64,000 nt of DNA. Origin: Dictyobacter kobayashii. GTDB taxonomy: Bacteria > Chloroflexota > Ktedonobacteria > Ktedonobacterales > Ktedonobacteraceae. The first letter of the stretch is position 1, and each line of letters begins with the position of its first letter. A model generated the notes under the pieces. That model was given only the letters and a program-made list of their open reading frames with translations. It had not been told where the DNA came from and ran no database searches. The stretch spans positions 4,650,001 through 4,714,000 of the forward strand of contig NZ_BIFS01000001.1 of NCBI RefSeq assembly GCF_003967555.1. The letters are read 5' to 3'. The position numbers were made by a program, and so were the translations under genes. Shown here piece by piece: positions 42,821-52,519 of the stretch.

Positions 42821-42857
42821 CATTGCAACCAATGTGCTCTGCGCATTGGTTGCAATG
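42821..42857. terminator. Bidirectional terminator
   Basis: A 14-bp perfect stem (42821-42834 with 42844-42857) preceded by TTTTTT on the plus side. It lies between convergent stops at 42797 and 42900. Confidence 0.75.
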
Positions 42858-42899
42858 CTCGTGTATCCTTTTTGGTGCCACGTTCAAGTGGTGTGATCT

Positions 42900-44036
42900 C
42901 TAGCTTAGATGAGGCCGTATCCATGTAATGGCTTCTGGCGAGTTATGGCCGCTCATGAGCGTATCAAGCATTGAGAACATGGCTTGCGTAATGTCGACCG
43001 GGTTGAACTCTAGCGCTGTTAGTTTTCGTAGGTGACCGAACAAGATGGGTGAGCCAGTATTTCTCTGTGCGACAACCTTGATGTCCTTACCTACACGAAT
43101 CCCTAATTCTTCCAACGCCGCCAGTGCCCCATCCGCAATTAAATCATCCGCAATAAATAAACCATCTGGTCTGTGTTTGTTCTGTTCTCCAAATACTTCT
43201 TTTGCTAAGAGATATCCCTGCTCTTGCGCTGATAGAGCCTTCATGGACATTGGAAGGTGCGGTTGCCGCATGAATTCAGGATAGTAAGTCATCTTTTGCT
43301 CAAGCAGAGTCTGACGAAAATTTGTAAAGGCCGCCATATTCTCCATCTCAAGATGTGGTATCTCTCCAACATTCCACCCGGGAGTGCTAAAGTAGGCTAT
43401 ATTTGGCAGCCAGCAGGCCAGTCTCTTACAACCCTGTCGTATCAGTTCTCCTGCTGCCAGGCGTCCTGCTTCTGCCGTATCCATGATAACCAGCCAATCT
43501 CCACCACCCGCAAATGTAATACATGGGATGGCTGGCTCTGTTTCCTTGCCTATCCCTACTGTATGCAGGCCTATCGCTAATATTCCATCCACCCGCTTTT
43601 TTTGCAACATATGTATGATCTCTTCTGGCAATGAATTTTCCATATCTGGTATCTGCGTCACAAGCTGGAAGGTGTATCTTTCATTTTTAAAACCCTCTCT
43701 CCGCTGCGCCTCTTGCTCAAGATGTAGCCATAATAAGGCCCAGAAGGGAGAGAGTAGCTCTGAAATCAATTTATCTGCCGCAAATAAAACATGGATGGAT
43801 TTTCGATAAATATTGGGTGAAACAAAGATCCCCAGACTTCGTTTACGATACAGGATCTGCTCAGTTTCTAAGAGGTCTAATGCATCTCTTAAAGTTACAC
43901 TGGAGACCGCTAAATCTTTACATAGTGTGCTTACAGTTGGTAGCTGTGCGCCAGGACCTTTTTCAAAGGCCAACTTACGTAAGCTCTTGCAGAGTTCCTC
44001 TACACGTGTGTCGGCTCGCAGGTGTCGCGGTGTCAC
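42900..44036 (-). CDS. GntR/LacI-type transcriptional regulator
   Basis: 378 residues from a GTG start (AAGGAG eight bases upstream). The N-terminus is a GntR winged helix (AQLPTVSTLCKDLAVSSVTLRDALDLLE in pieces). The remainder is a periplasmic-binding-like sugar-sensing domain (DGILAIGLHTVG; LAAGELIRQGCKRLACWLPN; PDGLFIADDLIADGALAALEELG). This combination is that of AraR-type sugar repressors. It is divergent from the GH74-ricin gene and is likely to control it. The effector sugar is not known. Confidence 0.87.
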   Translation of the reverse strand: MTPRHLRADTRVEELCKSLRKLAFEKGPGAQLPTVSTLCKDLAVSSVTLRDALDLLETEQILYRKRSLGIFVSPNIYRKSIHVLFAADKLISELLSPFWALLWLHLEQEAQRREGFKNERYTFQLVTQIPDMENSLPEEIIHMLQKKRVDGILAIGLHTVGIGKETEPAIPCITFAGGGDWLVIMDTAEAGRLAAGELIRQGCKRLACWLPNIAYFSTPGWNVGEIPHLEMENMAAFTNFRQTLLEQKMTYYPEFMRQPHLPMSMKALSAQEQGYLLAKEVFGEQNKHRPDGLFIADDLIADGALAALEELGIRVGKDIKVVAQRNTGSPILFGHLRKLTALEFNPVDITQAMFSMLDTLMSGHNSPEAITWIRPHLS

Positions 44037-44529
44037 TATTATCTCTCCTTCGTTTCCTCGCTTGCAACTTCCTGAAAAAAATATTCTCGGTGTTATGTTA
44101 ATATATACGACTTCTAGTACTATTTATTCTCATGTATATACTTGGAAATTAGTCTAGTTGCTACTCTAGAATAGCCATATATCCTCTTGATAAGCTCACT
44201 ATTCACTCCTTTTTCTTCTCGATTTAAGCTTGACCATGGAAGATTAGTACCAAATGTCCTAATGCCATACAAGTGCTTGACAGGTATATTCCCCCTCCGT
44301 ATACTTATATTAACATATGTAAGAAAAATAATTAAGTTTATTTTTCTCCCTATTGTGAAATTATCCTATTTCTTTTCCTTTGATATTAAAGGAGGTGATG
44401 TTACTAACAGGATTTTCTCACATGTAAGTGTTACAAAGCAATCTTCATTTGCTTACTGCAATGGACGCAATGTAGCAGAAACGGATTGTATCCAACATGT
44501 ATCCACATCATATTAAGGAGGATTTGATT
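44037..44529. promoter_or_regulatory. Divergent control region between the regulator and the GH74 gene
   Basis: 493 bp, AT-rich, no gene. It contains a perfect TAGTACTA palindrome near 44114, a TCTAG...CTAGA pair near 44150-44170, and an imperfect palindrome CTTATATTAACATATGTAAG near 44302. These are candidate operators for the GntR/LacI-type regulator. None is repeated clearly enough to be certain. Confidence 0.35.
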
Positions 44530-47250
44530 ATGCACAAAGGACGTGCAAAGCCCCGCTTATTTGGAGTGCTTGCAACTCTACTTTTAGTAGTGTGTTCCAT
44601 TTTCTTTACTTTCAGAGCATCTAATCAGAATGCTCATGCCGCTGATATCTCCCAGAGCTATAACTGGAACCAGCTCAAGATTGGTGGCGGTGGTTGGATC
44701 ACGGGTATTGTCGCGCAGCCCACAACCCCTGGCCTTTTGTACGGTCGTGCTGATGTTGGCGGTTTATATCGATGGAATGAGTCAACACAGACCTGGACCC
44801 AGCTTTTTGTAGCTGGTGCTGTCCCCAACCCGACCCCTTCAGACTATAATGTGGAGAGTGTCGCGGTTAGCAAGACCAATAACCAGCTTGTGTACGCGGC
44901 GGTCGGCATCACCTACAATTTCACGACTGATACCCCGGCTGGCCGTATCCTCAAGAGCACCGACCAGGGTCGCACCTGGACCGATAACGGTCAGCGCTGG
45001 AAAATTTCTGGCAATTCGGATAACCGCCAGGAGAGTGAGCGTCTGGCCATCGACCCAAATAACGAGAATGTTGTCTACTTCGGGTCGCGCAATATGGGAC
45101 TCTGGCGCACAACCGATGGTGGCAATACCTGGTCTCAGATCTCTAGCAGTATGGTTCCCGTCGTCTATACTCAGGGCGATAACAGCCCGGCTGGCATCAA
45201 ATTTGTGGTCTTTGATCCTACCAGTGGTACCACCAATGGTCGCACGAATATTATCTATGCTGGCGTTACTGGTTCCGGTATCTATGAGTCTAAAGATGGT
45301 GGTGACTCCTGGACCAATATCTATCCTACCACTAGTGAGATCGAGGCTGCGGATGTAGGTAGCGATGGCAATGCTTACTTTTCTGTCACCGATGGTCACC
45401 TGCAACGCTATACTCCTTCTACCAATACCTGGAAGGATGTCAGTCCAAGTGGTAATCCTAACTACCTGACGGTGAGCGTTGATCCCTTTAATCCACAACG
45501 CATAATCGTTGGGACAAGTCCGGTCAGCGGTGGACACCTCTGGCGCACGACCAACGGGGGTGCTAGCTGGGATACCCTCAATGTTTCTCTGGCCTCAGCC
45601 GATATCCCCTGGATTACGAATACGGATGAAGGGAACTGGCTGAGTGTGGGTAATATCATCTTCGATCCCCAGGTTCCAGATCGTCTCTGGTTTGGTCAGG
45701 GCACTGGTGTCTGGCGTGCTGATGGCCTTAGCGGCTCGACGATTACCTGGAACTTTGTGAGTAAAGGGATCGAGGAGATGGTCTCGACCGATATTGTTGC
45801 TCCGCCAGGTGGTCAACCCGTCAACACTAACTGGGATCGCCAGGGCTTCTATCATGCGAATCCTGATCAGTATCCACAAAAAGAGCTGGTGAATGACAAG
45901 TTTTCCAGTGGCTGGGATCTGGATTATAGTGGCAACAATCCGCAGTTCCTGGTGGCTACGATCTCTGATCATCGTTTCATTAATCCGGATTATAGCGGCT
46001 ATTCGACCGATGGCGGTCAGACCTGGACTCCTTTCAGTGCGACAAGCACTTCCAATGACCGTTTTGCTGGCGATATCGCGGTCTCGGCGACTGATACTAA
46101 TAATATTGTCTGGCTGCCAACCTATGGTCGCAATCCCTATGTTTCGACCGATCGTGGCGCCAGCTGGCATGAGCTCACCTCTTTCAATGGGGTAACAGGC
46201 TTACACGTTCAGTATTATCTCAGTCAATTGAAGCTACTGGCTTCCGATAAGGTAGATGGGACCTTCTACATCTATAGCTCTAGTGGAGCCTTCTATCGCT
46301 CAAGCAATAGTGGTCAGACCTGGGAAAAGGCCGCCGGTGCTCCGGCTGGTGGTAGTGATGCCTGGGTCTTCAGCCAGATCCACGCGGTTCCTGGTCATGC
46401 TGGTAGCGTCTGGGCCAGTACCGCACAGGGAGGGCTTGCCTATACCGAAGATAAAGGCGATACCTGGACAAAAATCAGCGCCGTCCAGGAATCACATTCC
46501 TTTGGCTTTGGTGCCCCGCTGCCCGGATCTTCTTATCCAACCGTCTATGCGAATGCTAAAATCAATGATCAGTGGGGTGTCTGGCGTTCTAGCGACAAAG
46601 GTGTCACCTGGGATCTGGTCTCGGCCAACCCTCTCGGCATCTATGATGTAATCAATGTGGTTAATGGTGATATGAACATTCCAGGACGTGTCTATGTAGG
46701 CTTTACTGGCAACGGTTTTGTCTATGGCGATACGCAATCTGGCGGGTCCGGCACACCGACCGCGACAGCAACCACGCCCGCGGGAACACCAACCGCGACC
46801 TCGACCCCTACCGGGTCACAGCCTATACCCGATGGTCATTACAAACTGTCCAATCGCTTCAGTAATCTTGTGCTGGATGATACTAGCGCTGGTGGTGCGG
46901 GTACCCATCAGGAACAGTGGGCGGACAATGGTGGCTCCAATCAGCATTGGACCTTTACCTCTGTTGGTGGCGGCTACTACAAGATTACCTGTGATGCCAA
47001 CGGTTTAGCACTCGATATCGATGGGGCCTCCACTAGCGATGGAGCAGCCGCTGTGTTGCAAAACTACACCGGCGTTGACGATCAGCTCTGGCAATTAGTA
47101 CCAACAGATAGTGGCTACTACGACATCGTTAATAAAAATAGTGGCAAACTCTTAAATGACAATCTCTGGTCGCAGGATAATGGTGGCACTATTATTCAAT
47201 ATTCCCACACTGGTGGATCTAACGAGCAGTGGTTGCCAACCGGTGTGTGA
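44530..47250 (+). CDS. GH74-type beta-propeller glycosidase (xyloglucanase-like) with ricin-type lectin domain
   Basis: 906 residues from ATG 44530 (AAGGAGG upstream). Signal peptide with core LFGVLATLLLVVCSIFFTF and cut after AHA. The next 700 residues are a double seven-bladed propeller. It starts YNWNQLKIGGGGWITGIV, has GRADVGGLYRWNE (the GH74 catalytic-Asp region) and many BNR-type repeats S.DGG.TW (KSTDQGRTW, RTTDGGNTW, YSTDGGQTW, YTEDKGDTW). A Thr/Pro linker (about 745-770) leads to a ricin B-type trefoil of about 130 residues with three QxW-like ends (NQHW, DQLW, NEQW). It is secreted and acts on plant beta-glucans, most likely xyloglucan. The divergent regulator fits substrate induction. 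Confidence 0.88.
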   Translation: MHKGRAKPRLFGVLATLLLVVCSIFFTFRASNQNAHAADISQSYNWNQLKIGGGGWITGIVAQPTTPGLLYGRADVGGLYRWNESTQTWTQLFVAGAVPNPTPSDYNVESVAVSKTNNQLVYAAVGITYNFTTDTPAGRILKSTDQGRTWTDNGQRWKISGNSDNRQESERLAIDPNNENVVYFGSRNMGLWRTTDGGNTWSQISSSMVPVVYTQGDNSPAGIKFVVFDPTSGTTNGRTNIIYAGVTGSGIYESKDGGDSWTNIYPTTSEIEAADVGSDGNAYFSVTDGHLQRYTPSTNTWKDVSPSGNPNYLTVSVDPFNPQRIIVGTSPVSGGHLWRTTNGGASWDTLNVSLASADIPWITNTDEGNWLSVGNIIFDPQVPDRLWFGQGTGVWRADGLSGSTITWNFVSKGIEEMVSTDIVAPPGGQPVNTNWDRQGFYHANPDQYPQKELVNDKFSSGWDLDYSGNNPQFLVATISDHRFINPDYSGYSTDGGQTWTPFSATSTSNDRFAGDIAVSATDTNNIVWLPTYGRNPYVSTDRGASWHELTSFNGVTGLHVQYYLSQLKLLASDKVDGTFYIYSSSGAFYRSSNSGQTWEKAAGAPAGGSDAWVFSQIHAVPGHAGSVWASTAQGGLAYTEDKGDTWTKISAVQESHSFGFGAPLPGSSYPTVYANAKINDQWGVWRSSDKGVTWDLVSANPLGIYDVINVVNGDMNIPGRVYVGFTGNGFVYGDTQSGGSGTPTATATTPAGTPTATSTPTGSQPIPDGHYKLSNRFSNLVLDDTSAGGAGTHQEQWADNGGSNQHWTFTSVGGGYYKITCDANGLALDIDGASTSDGAAAVLQNYTGVDDQLWQLVPTDSGYYDIVNKNSGKLLNDNLWSQDNGGTIIQYSHTGGSNEQWLPTGV

Positions 47251-47295
47251 CCCGACCTCTATCTAGAAACTTTAGCCTTCTAGAATTAGAAAGGG

Positions 47296-47340
47296 AAAGT
47301 GGAGGGTCTCTCATCTTGCGAATGAGAGACCCTCCACTTT
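47296..47340 (+). terminator. Intrinsic terminator after the GH74 gene
   Basis: A 19-bp perfect stem (47296-47314 with 47322-47340), loop of seven, followed by a T-rich run. It lies 46 bp after the GH74 stop. Confidence 0.8.
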
Positions 47341-47350
47341 TCTTGCAGCC

Positions 47351-47675
47351 GTGCGGGCGTGCGCTGGCGCGCCCGCACCTGTTTTCTTATGGGATGCAAA
47401 AAGTGTGCTCTGCACACTTTTTGCATCCCATAAGAAAAGATTATTTTAGTGATTGTGTTGCACCCCATAAGAGAGGATTGTTTTAGTGATTGTGTTGCAC
47501 CCCATAAGAGAGGATTGTTTTAGTGATTGTGTTGCACCCCATAAGAGAGGATTGTTTTAGTGATTGTGTTGTGTTTCATGATGTTTTATAGTGTGTACTG
47601 TAGAAAATGTGCAGCGCACATTTTCTACAGTACACACTATAAAACAAGTGCGGGCGCGTCAGCGCACGCCCGCAC
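47351..47675. repeat. Composite mirror element: hairpins flanking a 37-bp tandem repeat array
   Basis: In order: small hairpin (47351-47378), 27-bp perfect hairpin (47382-47438), three full 37-bp direct repeats and a 17-bp partial one (47444-47571), 30-bp perfect hairpin (47583-47645), small hairpin (47648-47675). The two small hairpins share arms GTGCGGGCG/CGCCCGCAC and lie in mirror order. Each 37-bp unit contains CCCATAAGAGAGGATTG, which resembles the right arm of the first long hairpin. No open frame. The unit has no variable spacers, so it is not CRISPR. Confidence 0.85.
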
Positions 47676-47712
47676 GGGATCGACACACCTCCCATAAATA
47701 ATGTAGAAATGA

Positions 47713-47775
47713 GTAAAACAAAAAAGAAGCCCCAGGCCGCTATAAATGCGGCCTGGGGCTTCTTTTTTGTTTTAC
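47713..47775 (-). terminator. 28-bp perfect terminator of the GH3 gene
   Basis: Arms 47713-47740 and 47748-47775 are perfect complements with a seven-base loop; each side ends with an A/T run. The right arm overlaps the last codon region of the minus-strand GH3 reading. Confidence 0.8.
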
Positions 47776-47960
47776 TTTAGGGCCTGGCCCAGGTTTTGGG
47801 GGGCAGCCTGTTTGATAATTCCATATTTTATCTTCATCATTAAGATGCGCATCACTGATTGATCGACCTGTGACTGTGATAATGAGCCATCCTGGATGGC
47901 GGAATTCAGAGCCGCTTCTATAGCGCTAATTTGAGCGGGTGTAGATGGACCTTCGATCAT
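47772..47960 (-). CDS. GH3 lipoprotein, C-terminal part (split by frameshift)
   Basis: The last 62 or so codons of the gene at 47772-49051: MIEGPSTPAQISAIEAALNSA, then QSQVDQSVMRILMMKIKYGI, the usual terminal helix of GH3 N-acetylglucosaminidases (residues that follow AIVAGNDM). It has no start of its own. It joins the main part by adding one base near 48008-48016, which restores NGIARPDDQLSQVCVKAIVAGNDMIEG in pieces. Confidence 0.75.
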   Translation of the reverse strand: MIEGPSTPAQISAIEAALNSAIQDGSLSQSQVDQSVMRILMMKIKYGIIKQAAPQNLGQALK

Positions 47961-47983
47961 ATCATTACCTGCTACGATTGCTT

Positions 47984-49051
47984 TTACACATACCTGGGAG
48001 AGTTGATCGTCGGTCGGGCAATACCGTTGTATAAGCCCTCCATATATAGTCCATCGGTAATAATGACACCATTGAAATTAAGTGTATGGCGCAAATAACT
48101 GATAACTTTAGGAGAAAGCTCAGCCGGCACATTGGGATCTAGCGCCTGATTTGCCACATCTGTGGTCATAACCATGGCTGGGTTATCCTGTTGGATGATT
48201 TTCTGATATGGCAGAAAATCGACCTTCTTCAAATCATCTATACTTTTTGTAACAGACGGCAATCCAACGTGAGGATCTACACCATCGGAAGATCCAAGGC
48301 CAGGGAAATGTTTCAGTGTTCCGGGTATCCCATTGTCTTGTAGACCCTTAATGAATGCACCCGCATAGGTTGCTACCGTGTCAGGATTATCACTAAATAT
48401 ACGGGGTCCGTATATAGTTGTGTCAGGGCCAACATCGACGACAGGCGCCAGATTTGTATTCACACCCATTTGTTTAAGTTGTGAGACATCTGTTTTAGCT
48501 TGATTATAAGCTGTATTTGGATCACCTGACTGCGTTAACTGTTCCGCTGAAGGCGTTGGTCCGAAAAAGGTGGATGTTTTACTAACGGTTCCACCCTCCT
48601 GATCGAGAGCAATCAGTGGGGGGATGGGCGCATCGGCTGTGGCCTTGGCAGAAAACGCATGTATGGCATCCAGCGTGTTGTTGGGCCAGGTAAAATTCTG
48701 ATCACTATCCTGATATAAAAAACTACCTACATGCTGTTGGGCTACCATTTGTTGGAGCCCACTGGCCGTATAGTCACTACCTATAAATTCAACCATTATC
48801 ATCTGGGCCAATTTGTCATTCTGGCTCATTTTATTTAGTATGAGTTGAGCCTGATCTTTTATCGGATCAGGTGTTGGGGTTGCTTTTACTATAGCGTGAC
48901 TACTATCACCTGTAGAATTACTATTGGAAGAACTATTATTGGAAGATACGTTTAAAGATGGAGAACAGCTGCTTAATAGACAAATGCAACTAAGCAGAAA
49001 TAAGGAGTAGAGGATTGACCTCTTTTTGTGTACTGCACTACCCTTTAGCAT
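47984..49051 (-). CDS. Glycoside hydrolase family 3 lipoprotein (beta-N-acetylhexosaminidase-like), main part
   Basis: From ATG 49051 with GGAG upstream. Lipoprotein signal with lipobox LLSSC near residue 29, then a Ser/Asn-rich linker and a GH3 (NagZ-like) TIM barrel: LLIALDQEGG-type segment (PPLIALDQEGGTVSK), NLAPVVDVG, TLKHFPGLGSSDGVDPHVGLP and the nucleophile region GVIITDGLYMEGL. In NagZ enzymes the KHFPGHG...H loop supplies the acid/base; here it is KHFPGLG with a later His. It probably removes N-acetylhexosamine from peptidoglycan or other glycans outside the membrane. The frame ends in an out-of-register tail. Confidence 0.87.
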   Translation of the reverse strand: MLKGSAVHKKRSILYSLFLLSCICLLSSCSPSLNVSSNNSSSNSNSTGDSSHAIVKATPTPDPIKDQAQLILNKMSQNDKLAQMIMVEFIGSDYTASGLQQMVAQQHVGSFLYQDSDQNFTWPNNTLDAIHAFSAKATADAPIPPLIALDQEGGTVSKTSTFFGPTPSAEQLTQSGDPNTAYNQAKTDVSQLKQMGVNTNLAPVVDVGPDTTIYGPRIFSDNPDTVATYAGAFIKGLQDNGIPGTLKHFPGLGSSDGVDPHVGLPSVTKSIDDLKKVDFLPYQKIIQQDNPAMVMTTDVANQALDPNVPAELSPKVISYLRHTLNFNGVIITDGLYMEGLYNGIARPTINSPRYV

Positions 49052-49238
49052 TGCACAGCTCCATGACGCTCAAAATATTTTAGTCGACGCCATTCATTAT
49101 AAAGCAATAAGCGCGCTATTGCTCAGTTATTAAAAATATGTAGCCATTTTAGTTGGGGGCCAGGGAACTATGTTCCCCGGCTTGAGTACGAGGCCCATAT
49201 ACGATATGGGCCATGATTGCCGTTTTGAGGCATAGTCA

Positions 49239-51782
49239 TTATTTATGCTGCAGAGAACAACTTGCCCCCTGTTGTTTCAGACTGAACATAGTATCCTGGC
49301 CATTCATAGTACCAGTGAAATGTGCGTCGCCAGAACTACATGCTGTAGATTTCACGGTTAGATCCACCTGTGGGTTGACACTGGCCTGGGGCTGGAACAT
49401 CAGATTATAACCACCCTGGCTCAAGGCAGGTACTGTCCACGAAAGTGTTACCGTCATTTTACAATTGGGTGGGATAACCACCCAGCCCCCAAACATCGCA
49501 CGCCCTGCTTCGTCGCTTCTCGTTGTGTTGGTAGGACCTCCAATTGGGTATAGCTCGGCAGCAGGATTTACCCCCAGACCAGATAAATAAAATGTTGCAT
49601 CATCAATCCCAACCGTTGAGGAGCTACAGACGAGCGGCGATCCATCGCCGTAGACATTCTGCTGGCAAGCCGGGAAACCTTCTGACGGTAATCCACAATA
49701 TGCTCCCTGACTCAGTTGTGAGAAACCATTTCCACTGACCAGTGTACTATCTTTGGGTACATACACACGCATATAGTCACGATATGTATTAGGTCCGTAG
49801 ACAGTATCGTTTTTCGGATTTTGATAATCCAGCACCATCGTTAGAGCGTGGGTGGCATTGCCTTGCTGATCCAGCGTGACCGTATCCTTGATTGAGGTTG
49901 AGACATACTGCGACGCCTTGTTGGCACTCAAATTTTCCTGCACAACGTACAGGCCATCATGCGAGTTTGAACGATCCATCGATACCGTGGAGCCATATTT
50001 AGCAACCAGGTCTTCAAGTTGTGGATTATCCACATACACTTGAAGGTCTTTTGTCTTCATTGCCTGTAACATTTGAGCACCCATGGGAGCTAACTGCGTA
50101 AGCGGTAGATGCATAACGGTCGCCATCAGTGATTGCGTGACGTGCTGTGTAAAGGCTTTACGCGCGAGTTCAGCGTCAGGTATATGCTCAATCATTTGCT
50201 CGCGATAGATGCCCTTATTATCCAATTGGTAATAATGCAATTTGGCTTCAAGATTTTGCTCGGTCACTGTTTCCCCATATTGAGGAATGGTGATCGGTCC
50301 TGTGACATGTAAAACTTGTTTGATTAAGGGTGGCGTAAATAGGATCACACCGCTCAGATGTGTACCGAACTCACCTTGATAATACTGCATAATGACTTTG
50401 GCGGTGGTCGGAAAATCGGCGGAGACGGTGGCGTCACGCACACCAAAATTGGCGATCGGCCACCAGGCATTATATGGAGGTGGCGCGTTCTGCTGTGTGA
50501 CCTTGTTATATAGTGCCCTGTCAATCGGTGGAGAGCCACCGTGATTATTGGAATGATCTTCTTCGTAGGCCCCAATATTCTTCATTTGAAGTTTGGCCAT
50601 ATGACCACCATTGAAGGTCAGCTCACCAAATTGTCCTGTGAAGCCGCCGGTAGAACGTAGCTCGGCGCTGTCCATTGGTTCCAGGAGAAATGTGCGCGGC
50701 TGATCGACACCAATCAACCAACCAAGTGCATCGCGTACGCCCGGCCCCTGCTCAAGGAGGGTCGTGACGGTTGGCAGCAACGGTAACAGTGATGAAATCA
50801 TATGGCTTTGACTTGCGCTGAGTGGCAAACCATCAAGGGATACGCCTTGCGCGTAGTTGCTCATATCCTGAAAAACTGGTAAGAGCGTATCCAGATCTTG
50901 ATTAAGGGCTGTAAACACTTCCTGGGTGACATAGGGCTTGGGGTGGGCCGTGTCTTTATCCGCGGCACTGGCGCGCAGTGTTTGCACTATCGAGGGAGAA
51001 TGTTGAAGCGCAGTCGAAATAAGTTTTTCCCCTACTATGGTGGCATCTGTGGCAATATGTGTCAGTGAGCGGGCTGCATGGATCTGCGTTGGCAGCAATG
51101 AACTGGCAAAGCCAATCGAGCCATCATGATCAAATTCGTCACTCAGCGTGGCAAAATCACTATGCGCAGCAGTAATCTCGGCCTGAGCCTGCTTAAGCTT
51201 ATCAGGATCAAAATATTTTGAGTAATCCCCTTTAGCACCACCGCTAAAAATAGCCTGGACCGCTTGTAAATGGCCGACGCCACTTCTTACCTGACTGTAA
51301 AGTATGACTCCATTGATTGCCTCAAGCACCCCTAAAAGGGATGGGAGCAAAATAACAAAAATCAGTACAAGCGCCATGATTTTTCCAGGCAGTGAGAGTC
51401 GCTGATATCTATTGCGGACCCTGTGGATCAATCTTCTCTTTTTCGCGCGAGAAGCTACATCTGGTGGCAATCCCCTGTTCTGGTTGGCGTGTATATTGCT
51501 GGGGAGCTGTGGTGGAAATGCCGTTCCTGACGCATACCCATTATTCTGGATAGGAGGATTCTGTACACCGTACTGCGCACCTGATAATGGTTTGGTCATA
51601 TACGGTGATGGCATTTTTGGCTGTGGTGTGCCAGCGAGTTGATTGTTATTCGTCCCTATACCTGGATTAGGATGGTTCCCCCCTATCGGCTGCTGTCCAT
51701 GTGAAGACTGACCAGGATGTTGCGATAGCTGACCAGATGGATAAGGTGAACGAAAAACTTTTTGCCCAGGTGGTTCAGGCAT
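49239..51782 (-). CDS. DUF4012 membrane protein
   Basis: 847 residues; TGGAGG sits six bases before ATG 51782. A Pro/Gln/Gly-rich cytoplasmic lead of about 110 residues is followed by a basic stretch and one span (IMALVLIFVILLPSLLGVLEAI, about 136-157). A helical region follows, then the DUF4012 core (FLLEPMDSAELRSTGGFTGQFGELTF in pieces; GAYEEDH; TVSADFPTTAKVIMQYY; GVILFTPPLIKQVL). The C-terminal 250 residues are beta-rich with paired cysteines. DUF4012 proteins occur in Gram-positive-type cell envelopes and are often linked to polysaccharide loci, but their activity is unknown. No linked partner is evident here. Confidence 0.85.
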   Translation of the reverse strand: MPEPPGQKVFRSPYPSGQLSQHPGQSSHGQQPIGGNHPNPGIGTNNNQLAGTPQPKMPSPYMTKPLSGAQYGVQNPPIQNNGYASGTAFPPQLPSNIHANQNRGLPPDVASRAKKRRLIHRVRNRYQRLSLPGKIMALVLIFVILLPSLLGVLEAINGVILYSQVRSGVGHLQAVQAIFSGGAKGDYSKYFDPDKLKQAQAEITAAHSDFATLSDEFDHDGSIGFASSLLPTQIHAARSLTHIATDATIVGEKLISTALQHSPSIVQTLRASAADKDTAHPKPYVTQEVFTALNQDLDTLLPVFQDMSNYAQGVSLDGLPLSASQSHMISSLLPLLPTVTTLLEQGPGVRDALGWLIGVDQPRTFLLEPMDSAELRSTGGFTGQFGELTFNGGHMAKLQMKNIGAYEEDHSNNHGGSPPIDRALYNKVTQQNAPPPYNAWWPIANFGVRDATVSADFPTTAKVIMQYYQGEFGTHLSGVILFTPPLIKQVLHVTGPITIPQYGETVTEQNLEAKLHYYQLDNKGIYREQMIEHIPDAELARKAFTQHVTQSLMATVMHLPLTQLAPMGAQMLQAMKTKDLQVYVDNPQLEDLVAKYGSTVSMDRSNSHDGLYVVQENLSANKASQYVSTSIKDTVTLDQQGNATHALTMVLDYQNPKNDTVYGPNTYRDYMRVYVPKDSTLVSGNGFSQLSQGAYCGLPSEGFPACQQNVYGDGSPLVCSSSTVGIDDATFYLSGLGVNPAAELYPIGGPTNTTRSDEAGRAMFGGWVVIPPNCKMTVTLSWTVPALSQGGYNLMFQPQASVNPQVDLTVKSTACSSGDAHFTGTMNGQDTMFSLKQQGASCSLQHK

Positions 51783-52519
51783 TTAAGCCTCCATAATAAA
51801 CATTGAATTTAATAAATATATAACACAGAAATACTCATGAGCCATACAGTATTATAATCGCATAAGAGCTTGTGATAATATCGCTTTTAGTATTAATGGT
51901 TTACGTAAATGGGCCATTTATCTCTGTCTATTCATGGCAGCGATAAAGCTTTAAGCAAATCTCTCTCCACCGATGCAAAGTAATATGGTTCCTTGCAGCA
52001 AACAGTTTTATTCGAGCGGATGGATTTTGAGTGGCGTTTCATGTCAGGGCTTGACTTTCGGGCAGGGATAATTTATTATTCATTTATCTTATTTGCGGAG
52101 GTATCATTTATCATGCACTTATTCACAGCTAAGGTGTTGTTAAGCTAAGTGAGCTGTGTCTACCACTGAGCAAGGTCGTTTTTATGCGGATCATCGCTAT
52201 GATTACGCTGCTATTAAGTACGGCCATATCCTTTCGTAGATAGACTACAGGTAAGTATTCTTCTGTAGGCTTCTTTTTCGCCCTTCATAACCAGTCCACT
52301 TGGCCTCTCAGGGCTATTTTTGCCTGCCTGTTTAGCACGAATGGCGGCAAATTCTTTCCCGTTCAACACTACAGCTCTCCACCACCCATAGCCTTACTTC
52401 ATCGTGGGCTATCATCCTCTCTTCTTTTTGAGCAGAGAATGTGCTGCATACGCATGCCGTGTGCGCTCATGTTTCAAAATACACATGTGTGCTCTTTCCC
52501 GAAAGGAAAAAATAGTTTT
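51783..52519. other. Intergenic region without a supported gene
   Basis: 737 bp of AT-rich sequence between the DUF4012 start and the ABC exporter start. I see no hairpin of note, no direct-repeat promoter and no coding-like frame. The promoters of both flanking genes must lie here. Confidence 0.6.

Noticed and set aside
44839-45537. 232-codon minus-strand frame opposite the GH74 gene
   Set aside because: Antisense to BNR repeats; the repetitive propeller code gives long shadows on the other strand.
47444-47571. Possible CRISPR array of 37-bp repeats
   Set aside because: The units are directly adjacent with no variable spacers, and no cas gene is present.
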